The notes: generated by a model from the letters alone, not told the origin. A stretch of DNA of 7,607 nucleotides from JBBSBY01 sp038250835 (GCA_038250835.1 JBBSBY010000126.1:1-7607); one strand, 5' to 3'; positions 1 through 5,558 are shown, counted from the first letter of the stretch. A program made the numbers and translations.

Positions 1-314
1 ACCATTACGTTTTCCAAAACGCTTAATTCTGAGAACAGTCTAATATTCTGGAATGTCCGTCCAATACCGCGTTCCGCTATTTCATGGGGCGGCAATCCTT
101 GGATTGATTGTCCCTCAAAAAATACATTTCCGCGACTGATAGGCGCCAGGCCACTAATAATATTTATGAGAGTAGTTTTACCGGCGCCGTTGGGTCCGAT
201 TAAACCGCAGATCACACCTTTGGGAACGCTGAAGGTCACTTCATCCAGCGCCATTAGCCCGCCGAAAAGTCGGGTGCAGTTTTCAACTTTGAGCAGATTG
301 TTATTTGAATCCAT
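1..314 (-). CDS. livG: LivG-type ABC transporter ATP-binding protein (branched-chain amino acids), N-terminal part only
   Basis: This is the cytoplasmic ATPase subunit that would power the LivHM permease for import of branched-chain or related hydrophobic amino acids. The first 104 codons are visible and the gene runs off the left edge. I translated it from the ATG at 314-312, giving a start MDSNNNLLKVENCTRLFGG. Visible features are the LivG-like 'GGLMALDEV' segment, a Walker A P-loop GPNGAGKTT (about residues 40-48), the 'LPPHEIAERGIGRTFQNIRLF' region that contains the Q-loop glutamine, and 'SELSVLENV', typical of this subfamily. Walker B and the signature motif would lie outside the window. 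The start is 2 nt past the livM stop (TAG-TT-ATG) with no clear Shine-Dalgarno, so translation is probably coupled to livM. A livF gene would be expected further left; that is inferred, not seen. Confidence 0.93.
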   Translation of the reverse strand, partial: MDSNNNLLKVENCTRLFGGLMALDEVTFSVPKGVICGLIGPNGAGKTTLINIISGLAPISRGNVFFEGQSIQGLPPHEIAERGIGRTFQNIRLFSELSVLENVM

Positions 315-316
315 AA

Positions 317-1240
317 CTATAAATTTGCTTTATCTTGTTTAAAACGCTTTTTCAGAAAACGCCATAGTCCCAGGTTGATTAAGCCCTTTGGGAAATAGAT
401 AATGGAAATCATTATTATTAAGCCGTTAACGATATCCCGCTGGTCTTTCAAGGAGCGCAGCAGGTCCGGAAGCGCAGTTAAAACTCCGGCGCCTATAATT
501 GGCCCGGCCCAGTGCGTCATTCCGCCAAGGACGGCGTAAGCTAAAATGTCAACGGCTCTGCCGAATACATAGTTTCTAGGATCTATAACCCTGTAAATAG
601 GCGCGCTCAAAGCCCCTGCGCCCGCGGCAATAGCGGCGCCTAAAACAAAAGCCAGAAGCTTGTACTTGACGACATTGACTCCTAGCGTTGAAGCCGCTAT
701 TTCATCCTGACGAATTGACGAAAGAATTCGCCCGTACCTGGAATAATGCAGTGTTATGAGCATATACATAACAACCAACACGTAAAGCAAAATGGCCCAT
801 GTTGGTTCGGGTAGGCTTAAAAAAGTTTCGGCGGTCTTGTATGGTAAAGTGATTCCTTCTGCCCCGTTGAATACGATGGCGTCCTGATTGGTCGAAAAGG
901 CCCGCACCACTTTGTCCCCGTTCAATGCTACGATACGGATGATTTCCCCGAATCCCAGAGTAGCAATGGCCAAGTAGACATCATGCAACCTCAAGACAAT
1001 CAGACCTAGCGGTAGAGCCACCAGTACTCCAAGTATTATTGCCGCCGGCAAACCCACATTTACCGGAATATTATACTGGGTCAGGAGGATAGCCGCCGAG
1101 TAAGCTCCGATTGCCATAAATCCGGCATTCGCCAAAGACAACAATCCCGTAACCAGGGTGACGTAAATGCTTAAACCCAGGGCTATATTGATCAAAATAA
1201 AGTTGATGATCGTAATATTTTCATAAATGAAATTAGACAT
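317..1240 (-). CDS. livM: LivM-type ABC transporter permease
   Basis: This is an inner-membrane permease subunit that pairs with LivH to form the translocation channel of a branched-chain amino-acid (HAAT family) importer. It has 307 residues, close to the usual size for LivM without the long E. coli-type N-terminal extension. Recognisable family segments are 'GLLSLANAGFMAIGAY' (32-47), 'RLHDVYLAIATLGFGEI' (84-100), the cytoplasmic EAA-like coupling loop 'IRQDEIAASTLGVNVVKY' (176-193), 'AVLGGMTHWAGPIIGA' (236-251) and the C-terminal 'YFPKGLINLG'. Several strongly hydrophobic helices alternate with these, and the C-terminus is basic (KKRFKQDK). The ATG at 1240 is preceded in frame by a stop about 24 nt upstream, so no long N-terminal extension is possible. 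No good Shine-Dalgarno is present; the stop codon of a small upstream ORF lies 2 nt away, implying coupled translation. Confidence 0.95.
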   Translation of the reverse strand: MSNFIYENITIINFILINIALGLSIYVTLVTGLLSLANAGFMAIGAYSAAILLTQYNIPVNVGLPAAIILGVLVALPLGLIVLRLHDVYLAIATLGFGEIIRIVALNGDKVVRAFSTNQDAIVFNGAEGITLPYKTAETFLSLPEPTWAILLYVLVVMYMLITLHYSRYGRILSSIRQDEIAASTLGVNVVKYKLLAFVLGAAIAAGAGALSAPIYRVIDPRNYVFGRAVDILAYAVLGGMTHWAGPIIGAGVLTALPDLLRSLKDQRDIVNGLIIMISIIYFPKGLINLGLWRFLKKRFKQDKANL

Positions 1241-1242
1241 TC

Positions 1243-1362
1243 TTAGGCTGATTCCGAATTTTCATTGGTCTTGAGGCTAAACTTCCATGGCGGAACTGAC
1301 GGCCGGCCGAAGCCGAAAGGATCCAGCGGCATCGCCAAAACATGCGCATTAACGTAAATCAT
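1243..1362 (-). CDS. Candidate 39-residue small protein or coupling ORF between livH and livM
   Basis: I found this by reading the apparent 118-bp gap between livH and livM. An ATG at 1362-1360 overlaps the livH stop as ATGA, and the frame stays open for 39 codons to a TAA at 1245-1243, 2 nt before the livM ATG. It therefore fills the gap exactly, as a gene in a tightly packed operon would. The peptide starts MIYVNAHVLA and contains a proline- and aromatic-rich core, MPLDPFGFGRPSVPPWKF (residues 11-28). It ends in a polar tail. It has no obvious membrane helix, signal peptide or known motif. A short AAGGG lies only 2 nt from the ATG, which is poorly placed, so translation would rely on reinitiation from livH. 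I do not recognise a family. It may be a real small protein, or only an ORF that carries ribosomes from livH to livM. Confidence 0.5.
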   Translation of the reverse strand: MIYVNAHVLAMPLDPFGFGRPSVPPWKFSLKTNENSESA

Positions 1363-2411
1363 GCCCTTACATCTCGCTTTTGACCGAATATTCCCGATGG
1401 TCTGATCATCAGAACCAAAATCAGAAGAGCGAATACAAAGGCGTCTCTAAAACTACTATCCACGTATGCGACGCTTAGAACTCTAATCATTCCTACCAGG
1501 AAAGCCGCCAACGCCGCCCCGCTTACACTCCCCATTCCTCCGACGATAATTACCGTCAAGCCGGCAAGCTCCACTTCGTGTCCCATAGTGGGATCAAGTC
1601 GATTGAACGCAAGCCCCAGCAATACTCCCGCGGCTCCGGCCAAAGCGCCGGATATAAAAAAAGTTTGCGCGACAACGAAATCCACGTTTATGCCGAGGAG
1701 TCGGGTGGTGCGTTCACTCCAGGAAATGGCTCGAATGGCCCTGCCGGTCTGGGTCTTACTAATCAATAAGCTTAGCGCCAAAAGCAATGTCAAAGAGAGG
1801 ACTAGGACAAGCGCCTGTATGGGTGAAATTACGGCGTTCGCTCCGATGTGAAACGGCGCATTAGGGAAGAGATTAGGAGGGAAACGAGAGACCTGGGCGC
1901 CGAACTGACCAATTGCCAAACTGACCAAAATAAAAGTAGCGCCTATTGACGAAATGATCGGCGCCAGATGTGGAGGGGCCTCCCTTTGGCTCAAGGGGCG
2001 AATGGTCAAATAATCTTGAATTAAACCAACCAACATGACTGCCGCGCCTATGCTGATTGTAATGGTCTTGATCGTGGTAGACCAATGACCTACGATTCCA
2101 ACCAGCAATATTATGAATCCGGCCCACAATACAAGTCCGCCCGCGGTAAGGGACCGCAATGGCTTGAAAGCCAGTCTATCCAGCAGAATGGCCAATAAAC
2201 CCGAACCCACCATGGCTATGGGTATTGCAAACCAAAGTGACAACTTAAGCTTTGTGACACAAAGAAAAGCGAAATAAGCCCCCCACATGAACGTTGCCCC
2301 ATGAGCTAAGTTTATTATGGTGAGCACGCCGAAAACTAAGGTGTACCCCATGGCGAAAAGCGCCAAGGCGGCTCCTTGCCAGATGCCGTTTATCAATTGC
2401 TGCAGGAACAT
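1359..2411 (-). CDS. livH: LivH-type ABC transporter permease with an extra membrane hairpin
   Basis: This is an inner-membrane permease subunit partnering LivM. Family hallmarks are 'FGVLTIINLAHGATFMWGAY' (27-46), 'LAPIISSIGATFIL' (149-162), the EAA-like loop 'AIRAISWSERTTRLLGINVD' (225-244), 'FISGALAGAAGVLLG' (252-266), 'GLTVIIVGGMGSVSGA' (284-299) and a C-terminal 'MIRPSGIFGQ'. At 350 residues it is about 50-60 longer than the usual 290-300. The extra material lies at about 87-142, between DRLAFKPLR and APPHLAP, where most LivH proteins run directly from one to the other. It contains two hydrophobic stretches (about 91-109 and 117-132), so the overall topology should be kept. A weak AAGG sits 7 nt before the ATG. 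Its TGA overlaps the next small ORF by four bases. Confidence 0.94.
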   Translation of the reverse strand: MFLQQLINGIWQGAALALFAMGYTLVFGVLTIINLAHGATFMWGAYFAFLCVTKLKLSLWFAIPIAMVGSGLLAILLDRLAFKPLRSLTAGGLVLWAGFIILLVGIVGHWSTTIKTITISIGAAVMLVGLIQDYLTIRPLSQREAPPHLAPIISSIGATFILVSLAIGQFGAQVSRFPPNLFPNAPFHIGANAVISPIQALVLVLSLTLLLALSLLISKTQTGRAIRAISWSERTTRLLGINVDFVVAQTFFISGALAGAAGVLLGLAFNRLDPTMGHEVELAGLTVIIVGGMGSVSGAALAAFLVGMIRVLSVAYVDSSFRDAFVFALLILVLMIRPSGIFGQKRDVRA

Positions 2412-2452
2412 ACAAAACCTTGAGATGTTGCGAGATCGCGAGGCTGCCTAAA

Positions 2453-2479
2453 TGCGCGTCAGACGATGCATGCCGCGCA
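2453..2479 (-). repeat. Inverted repeat in the livH leader
   Basis: A perfect 6-bp GC-rich inverted repeat, TGCGCG and CGCGCA, is separated by 15 bases that themselves contain GCATGC. On the livH-sense strand it would form a hairpin about 40 nt upstream of the livH ATG. It is not followed by a T-run, so it is not an intrinsic terminator. It might stabilise the livHMG segment of the transcript or simply be chance; function is unknown. Confidence 0.25.
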
Positions 2480-2515
2480 ATTCCGACAGAGGAGTGTCGA
2501 TCATCCTGAACACTT

Positions 2516-2521
2516 TTTATA
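2516..2521 (-). promoter_or_regulatory. Possible secondary -10 element upstream of livH
   Basis: A TATAAA hexamer on the minus strand lies between the livK-livH terminator and livH, in an AT-rich stretch. It is a candidate for a second promoter feeding livH and downstream genes after termination. No convincing -35 is found at 16-18 bp, so this is weak. Confidence 0.2.
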
Positions 2522-2545
2522 CTACAATTAAACGAATATTGGTTG

Positions 2546-2582
2546 AAAAAACAGCCGTGACCCACAATTGGATAACGACTGT
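2546..2582 (-). terminator. Intrinsic terminator/attenuator between livK and livH
   Basis: On the minus strand, an outer stem ACAGTCGT/ACGGCTGT (8 bp, one G-T wobble) continues through a single T-C mismatch into ATCC/GGGT, with a 6-base loop AATTGT. It is followed by a run of T (six counting the last stem base). The hairpin begins 52 nt after the livK stop codon and fits a factor-independent terminator. Because livH, livM and livG follow in the same direction with no strong promoter visible, it most likely acts as a partial terminator. That would give more binding-protein transcript than permease transcript, as is common in binding-protein-dependent importer operons. Confidence 0.72.
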
Positions 2583-2634
2583 TCATTCAACGCCTGATTA
2601 AAAGTATCACCGAGAGAATATAGTTCAATCGATC

Positions 2635-3774
2635 CTACTTGAATAGCTCAAACTTTCCATTCTTAATGACTTGAACAATGGGGGCGTGATCGGGTTCACG
2701 ATTTTCTTTGAAGGAAAATTTACCCAAAACAGTGTCTAGATTCCTGATTTTAGCCATCGCGTCACGAACCGCTTTCGAATCTGCTGAGTTGGCGTTCTTG
2801 ATGCCTGTGGCGATTATGTAAACGCCGGCGTAAGCCTGAGCCGCAAACTGGCCGGGTTTCTCTCCATATTTTTTAGTATAGGCTTCAACAAATTCCTTAT
2901 TACCGGGGGTGTCATTTCCAATGAACCAGGCGGCGCCTGAAATTGCGCCTTCGCCGGCTTTGCCGGCCAACTGGGGAAGTTTGGGTGAATTGAAGCCGTT
3001 TCCACCGATGAAATGAACTTTTTCAGGCAGGCCGAGCTGACGAGCCTGAGTCATAATACCGGCGGCTTCTTCAGCCAAAGCCGAAACCACCAGTTCATCA
3101 GGGTTCAGAGCCTTAATTTTGGTCAACTGGGCTGAAAAGTCAGTGTCTTTCTTCTTAAAGGTTTCGATCGTTAAAATCTCTACACCACTATCTTCAAGAG
3201 CTTTCTTGAAAACGTCAAAGCCGCTCTTGGTGAAAACGTCATCGTCTCCATAAAAAACAGCGACTTTCTTGTAACCGAGCTTATCCTTGGTGACTTTCAC
3301 CGTATTAGGCTGTACCATGTATTCAGGTAGGCTGTCTCTAAAAACAAAATCGCCTATTTCCACTATTCCGGCGGCAGTATTACTGACTCCCAATACGATA
3401 ACCTTGGCTTCTTGAGCCATGGGATCAGCGGCTTTTGCGGAGTTTGACAGTGTTGGTCCAAGAATCACAATGACCTTATCCCTCTTGATTAGTTTATCGA
3501 AAGCCGTCATTGCGCCTTCCTTGGTGGAGCGACTATCTTCCGTTATCAATTTAATTTTAGCTTCGCCCAGAAATCCGGATTTATTAATTTCTTCCACAGC
3601 TAGATCCGCCGCATTCTTCTGGGACGGACCGTAGACGGCGGCGTCTCCGGTTAATGACCAGCAGGCGCCCATGGGGATTTCTCCGGTGAGTCCGGTTCCG
3701 GCCGCTCCTGAAATCGTAGTTAAGAAACAAATGATGAGAGCCGGCAGAAAGGTCATAAACGATTTGGAATTCAC
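2635..3774 (-). CDS. livK: Periplasmic branched-chain amino-acid-type substrate-binding protein
   Basis: This is the periplasmic ligand-binding subunit (type I fold, Peripla_BP_6/LivK-like) that delivers substrate to LivHM. The open frame extends upstream to an ATG at 3849. I place the start at GTG 3774, since an excellent AGGAGG lies 6 nt before it, the deduced protein then begins with a normal signal peptide (NSK, then SFMTFLPALIICFL, then a likely cleavage near SGA-AG), and the upstream ATG falls inside a candidate -35 box. The product is 379 residues, a usual size. Family segments include 'MGACWSLTGDAAVYG' near the mature N-terminus, 'LITEDSRSTKEGAMTAFDKL', 'VILGPTLSNSAKAADPMA', 'GVSNTAAG' and 'QAYAGVYIIATGIKNA'. 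There is no lipobox cysteine, so it should be soluble and periplasmic. The gene name follows operon context; the true ligand could be another amino acid, an amide or a related compound. Confidence 0.92.
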   Translation of the reverse strand: MNSKSFMTFLPALIICFLTTISGAAGTGLTGEIPMGACWSLTGDAAVYGPSQKNAADLAVEEINKSGFLGEAKIKLITEDSRSTKEGAMTAFDKLIKRDKVIVILGPTLSNSAKAADPMAQEAKVIVLGVSNTAAGIVEIGDFVFRDSLPEYMVQPNTVKVTKDKLGYKKVAVFYGDDDVFTKSGFDVFKKALEDSGVEILTIETFKKKDTDFSAQLTKIKALNPDELVVSALAEEAAGIMTQARQLGLPEKVHFIGGNGFNSPKLPQLAGKAGEGAISGAAWFIGNDTPGNKEFVEAYTKKYGEKPGQFAAQAYAGVYIIATGIKNANSADSKAVRDAMAKIRNLDTVLGKFSFKENREPDHAPIVQVIKNGKFELFK

Positions 3775-3780
3775 AATTAG

Positions 3781-3786
3781 CCTCCT
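3781..3786 (-). promoter_or_regulatory. Strong Shine-Dalgarno deciding the livK GTG start
   Basis: AGGAGG on the minus strand is spaced 6 nt from the GTG at 3774-3772. Nothing comparable precedes the in-frame ATG at 3849. This site is the main reason for shortening the livK frame by 25 codons. Confidence 0.85.
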
Positions 3787-3820
3787 TGAGGTTTGATGGT
3801 TGATAGGTGAACTTATTCTA

Positions 3821-3849
3821 ATGATATATTCGGCGCAATTGAAGTTCAA
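3821..3849 (-). promoter_or_regulatory. Candidate sigma-70-type promoter of the liv operon
   Basis: On the minus strand, TTGAAC (3849-3844) and TATCAT (3826-3821) are separated by exactly 17 bp. They match the consensus hexamers at 4 of 6 and 5 of 6 positions. The -10 ends 46 bp before the livK GTG, leaving a short leader that contains the strong ribosome-binding site. A perfect TATAAT also occurs on the minus strand at 3998-3993, but no -35 stands at a proper distance from it. Confidence 0.5.
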
Positions 3850-3850
3850 T
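3838..3850. promoter_or_regulatory. 13-bp palindrome overlapping the liv -35 box, possible operator
   Basis: ATTGAA-G-TTCAAT is a perfect inverted repeat with a single central base. It covers the proposed -35 hexamer of the livK promoter, a position at which a repressor would block RNA polymerase. Its match to any known regulator is not established, and a palindrome of this size can arise by chance. Confidence 0.3.
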
Positions 3851-4115
3851 GAACAGGAAATTGACTATGCGTGGAGATCACGGCCGGAATTAGCAAAACC
3901 ATAGAGATGACCAGGTGATGTCCTCAGCGACTCAGATCTCATGCCCCTGAAAATTCAGTTAATGGAACACTCGAACTTTATCTTAATAGTCAATTATAGG
4001 CAATACCTCTTCGAGCAATTTGGCGCATTTCGATGAAACAAAAAAGGTGATTAGCGTCTCCATCGCAAAATATGTCCCTGCCGAATAAGAAATACTAATA
4101 TTTGTATTGTTGCCG

Positions 4116-4138
4116 GTGTTTGGTGGGAACCAAAACAC
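4116..4138 (+). repeat. Hairpin with GNRA-type loop upstream of tspO
   Basis: GTGTTTGGT and ACCAAAACAC form a 9-bp stem with one bulged A, closed by the tetraloop GGGA, which fits the GNRA pattern on the plus strand. It lies about 135 nt before the tspO ATG. No T-run follows on either strand, so it is not an ordinary terminator. It could be a protein-binding dyad or part of a long tspO leader; this is inferred only. Confidence 0.4.
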
Positions 4139-4145
4139 ATATTCG

Positions 4146-4161
4146 ATTTACTGAAGTAAAT
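4146..4161. promoter_or_regulatory. 16-bp palindrome next to a possible tspO -10, candidate operator
   Basis: ATTTACT-GA-AGTAAAT is a perfect inverted repeat with 7-bp arms and a 2-bp spacer. It abuts a TATTAT (4161-4166), five of six to a -10 consensus on the plus strand, though without a good -35. The arrangement suggests a dimeric regulator's site controlling tspO and the SDR gene. I do not recognise the site as that of a specific regulator family. Confidence 0.35.
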
Positions 4162-4271
4162 ATTATACAGATCAAAACATCCACACACGCTTCTCAATTG
4201 TATTTGCTGAATCCAAGATCAATGAATAACAAAATAGATTACCAGCAAGTCAATTTCTCGGGACAACCCAA

Positions 4272-4751
4272 ATGGAAAAAATTACACAAATATTGGGATT
4301 GATATTATTCTTACTAATAAGCGCGGCAGTTGCGGTTCTTGGTTCGTTAATCACTGATCTATCCGTCCAAAGTTGGTATCCCTTACTGAAAAAGCCTCTG
4401 TGGACTCCGCCAGGAGCGACAATCGGAATGATATGGGGAGTTCTTTACCTAATCATAGCAATTGCCGGGTGGCTCATTTGGCTTAAACCCTCAACATCCG
4501 AAGATTACACGCCGCTGGTCGCTTACGCAGTGCAGATGGTTCTTAATCTGCTGTGGTCCGTTTTATTCTTTGGGTTCAGGAGTCCAGGCCTTGCGCTCAT
4601 TGAAATTGGCTTTCTCTGGGTCGCAATCTTGGTCAATATTGTTCTATTTTGGCGAGTCACTCCGATTGCGGGGGCCCTGCTAATTCCATACATAGGGTGG
4701 GTCAGTTTCGCAGCATATCTAAATGCGGTAATCTGGAATATGAATAGATAA
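4272..4751 (+). CDS. tspO: TspO/MBR family membrane protein
   Basis: This is a five-helix membrane protein homologous to the mitochondrial translocator protein (peripheral benzodiazepine receptor). Bacterial members bind porphyrins and other hydrophobic ligands and have been linked to tetrapyrrole handling and stress signalling. It has 159 residues, normal for the family. Diagnostic segments are 'WYPLLKKPLWTPPG' (35-48), 'IWGVLYLIIAIAGWLIW' (54-70), 'AYAVQMVLNLLWSVLFFGF' (84-102), 'SPGLALIEIGFLWVAIL' (104-120) and 'LLIPYIGWVSFAAYLNAVIW' (136-155). Hydrophobic helices fall at about 7-28, 50-70, 84-102, 107-127 and 131-155. The ribosome-binding site is weak (GGGA, 8 nt before the ATG). The gene ends 23 bp before the SDR gene, so the two are probably co-transcribed. 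Its physiological ligand here cannot be read from sequence. Confidence 0.95.
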   Translation: MEKITQILGLILFLLISAAVAVLGSLITDLSVQSWYPLLKKPLWTPPGATIGMIWGVLYLIIAIAGWLIWLKPSTSEDYTPLVAYAVQMVLNLLWSVLFFGFRSPGLALIEIGFLWVAILVNIVLFWRVTPIAGALLIPYIGWVSFAAYLNAVIWNMNR

Positions 4752-4762
4752 ATATTTAATGG

Positions 4763-4767
4763 GGAGG
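4763..4767 (+). promoter_or_regulatory. Strong ribosome-binding site of the SDR gene
   Basis: GGAGG, within GGGGAGG, lies 7 nt before the ATG at 4775 in the 23-bp gap after tspO. It fixes the SDR start and contrasts with the weak site of tspO, suggesting that the SDR protein is made at a higher rate from the shared transcript. Confidence 0.8.
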
Positions 4768-4774
4768 AAAACCA

Positions 4775-5491
4775 ATGCTTCAAGGAAAAAAAGTCGTAAT
4801 CATAGGTGGTAGTTCCGGCATGGGACTGACCGGCGCAAAGAAGGCGGCTGAGCAAGGCGCCGAGGTGATTGTTGCGGGTCGCTCTAAGGCAAAACTCGAT
4901 GCTGCGGAAAAAGCGATTGAAGGACATGTAAAAACGTATACTGTGGATCTCTCAACCGAGAAAGATACAGCACGCTTCTTTGACGAAATCGGGCGCTTTG
5001 ATCATCTGATTGTGACGGCTGGAGGCGCTGTCGGCCCCTCTGCTTTCCTCGAATCGGACTTGAGTACGGCACGCGCCGTGTTTGACGGAAAATTTTGGGC
5101 TCAATACAATGCGGCAAGATACGGCGCAAGGCATATCAATTCGGATGGATCAATTACATTCTTTTCGGGAGTATACAGCCGAAGACCATCTAAAGGCTTT
5201 GCCGCACTTGCTGCCAATAACGCGGCAATTGAAGGACTCACGAGAGCTTTGGCTGTGGAGTTGGCGCCAATCAGGGTGAATGCCGTTTCACCGGGATTGG
5301 TTAAAACTCCTCTGTACGATTCAATTCCGGAAGACCAGAGAAAGGCAATGTACGAGAGTGTCGCCGGAAGTCTGCCAGTGGGTCGCGTGGGAACACCTGA
5401 GGATGTGGCCCAAACGATGATCTACCTCATGGAAAACGGATACACAACAGGGCTCGTTGTTGATGTCGACGGAGGCTCTCGCCTCGTATGA
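4775..5491 (+). CDS. Short-chain dehydrogenase/reductase-like protein lacking the Tyr/Lys catalytic pair
   Basis: The protein has 238 residues with a Rossmann fold of the SDR superfamily. The cofactor loop is GGSSGMG (11-17), and R36 in 'AGRS' suggests NADP(H) preference. D58 of 'VDLS' and 'VTAGGA' (80-85) complete the nucleotide pocket, and 'IRVNAVSPGLVKTP' (166-179) and 'DVDGG' (230-234) are typical. The catalytic-site serine is present (S131 in FFSG). Where classical SDRs carry YxxxK just before 'AAIEGLTRALAVELAP', this protein reads L-A-A-N-N (145-149), so both Tyr and Lys are absent. The helix-4 Asn position appears to be Lys (K106 in 'GKFWAQY'). From memory, a broad bacterial SDR subgroup shares these substitutions, so this is unlikely to be simple decay; its reaction is unknown. 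A strong GGGGAGG (4761-4767) precedes the ATG by 7 nt. It is probably co-transcribed with tspO. Confidence 0.9.
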   Translation: MLQGKKVVIIGGSSGMGLTGAKKAAEQGAEVIVAGRSKAKLDAAEKAIEGHVKTYTVDLSTEKDTARFFDEIGRFDHLIVTAGGAVGPSAFLESDLSTARAVFDGKFWAQYNAARYGARHINSDGSITFFSGVYSRRPSKGFAALAANNAAIEGLTRALAVELAPIRVNAVSPGLVKTPLYDSIPEDQRKAMYESVAGSLPVGRVGTPEDVAQTMIYLMENGYTTGLVVDVDGGSRLV

Positions 5492-5515
5492 AACGCAGCC
5501 GATTTCTCCACGGTT

Positions 5516-5556
5516 AAAAAGTTGTAATCTCGTTTTCTCGACATTGTATTCAACTT
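5516..5556 (-). terminator. Weak candidate terminator after the H+-ATPase gene
   Basis: On the minus strand, AAGTTG and CAACTT pair across an A/T-rich interior that allows a few further pairs (AAT/ATT, TCG/CGA around AGAAAA). The second arm runs into TTTTT. It begins 2 nt after the ATPase stop codon, in the 67-bp gap between convergent genes. The stem is AT-rich and interrupted, so confidence is low. No better terminator is visible for the plus-strand tspO-SDR unit. Confidence 0.35.
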
Positions 5557-5558
5557 AT

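Larger units (their letters stand above)
3851..4271. other. Divergent intergenic region between livK and tspO
   Basis: This AT-richer stretch of about 420 bp separates the minus-strand liv operon from the plus-strand tspO unit. I see no convincing protein gene, tRNA or other structured RNA family in it. It contains a small CTGAA-AA-TTCAG repeat (3947-3958), a lone TATAAT on the minus strand (3998-3993), a hairpin (4116-4138) and a 16-bp palindrome (4146-4161). It should hold the tspO promoter, but no well-spaced pair of hexamers stands out. A 66-codon plus-strand frame starting at 4102 runs into tspO in another frame and looks spurious. Confidence 0.6.

Noticed and set aside
1588..1851. Plus-strand frame of 87 codons opposite livH
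   Set aside because: It is antisense to a clear membrane protein gene; the translation is low-complexity Ser/Ala/Arg-rich as expected for a shadow frame.
2447..2503. Possible 18-codon leader peptide ORF before livH (MIDTPLSELRGMHRLTRI)
   Set aside because: It is not rich in runs of Leu, Ile or Val codons, has no properly spaced ribosome-binding site and lies after rather than before the terminator, so it does not fit an attenuation leader.
2245..2586. 113-codon minus-strand frame spanning the livH start and leader
   Set aside because: It overlaps livH out of frame, begins inside the terminator hairpin and shows no family resemblance; it is a shadow.
3993..3998. Perfect TATAAT on the minus strand as the main liv promoter
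   Set aside because: No acceptable -35 hexamer lies 16-18 bp upstream and no extended -10 TGn precedes it; the pair at 3821-3849 is better spaced.
4005..4018. 14-base sequence ACCTCTTCGAGCAA also present at about 6723-6736 inside the ATPase gene
   Set aside because: A single 14-base match in a window of this size is compatible with chance, and flanking bases diverge at once.
4102..4302. 66-codon plus-strand frame upstream of tspO
   Set aside because: It overlaps the tspO start in another frame, runs through the hairpin and palindrome, has no ribosome-binding site and gives a composition unlike a protein.
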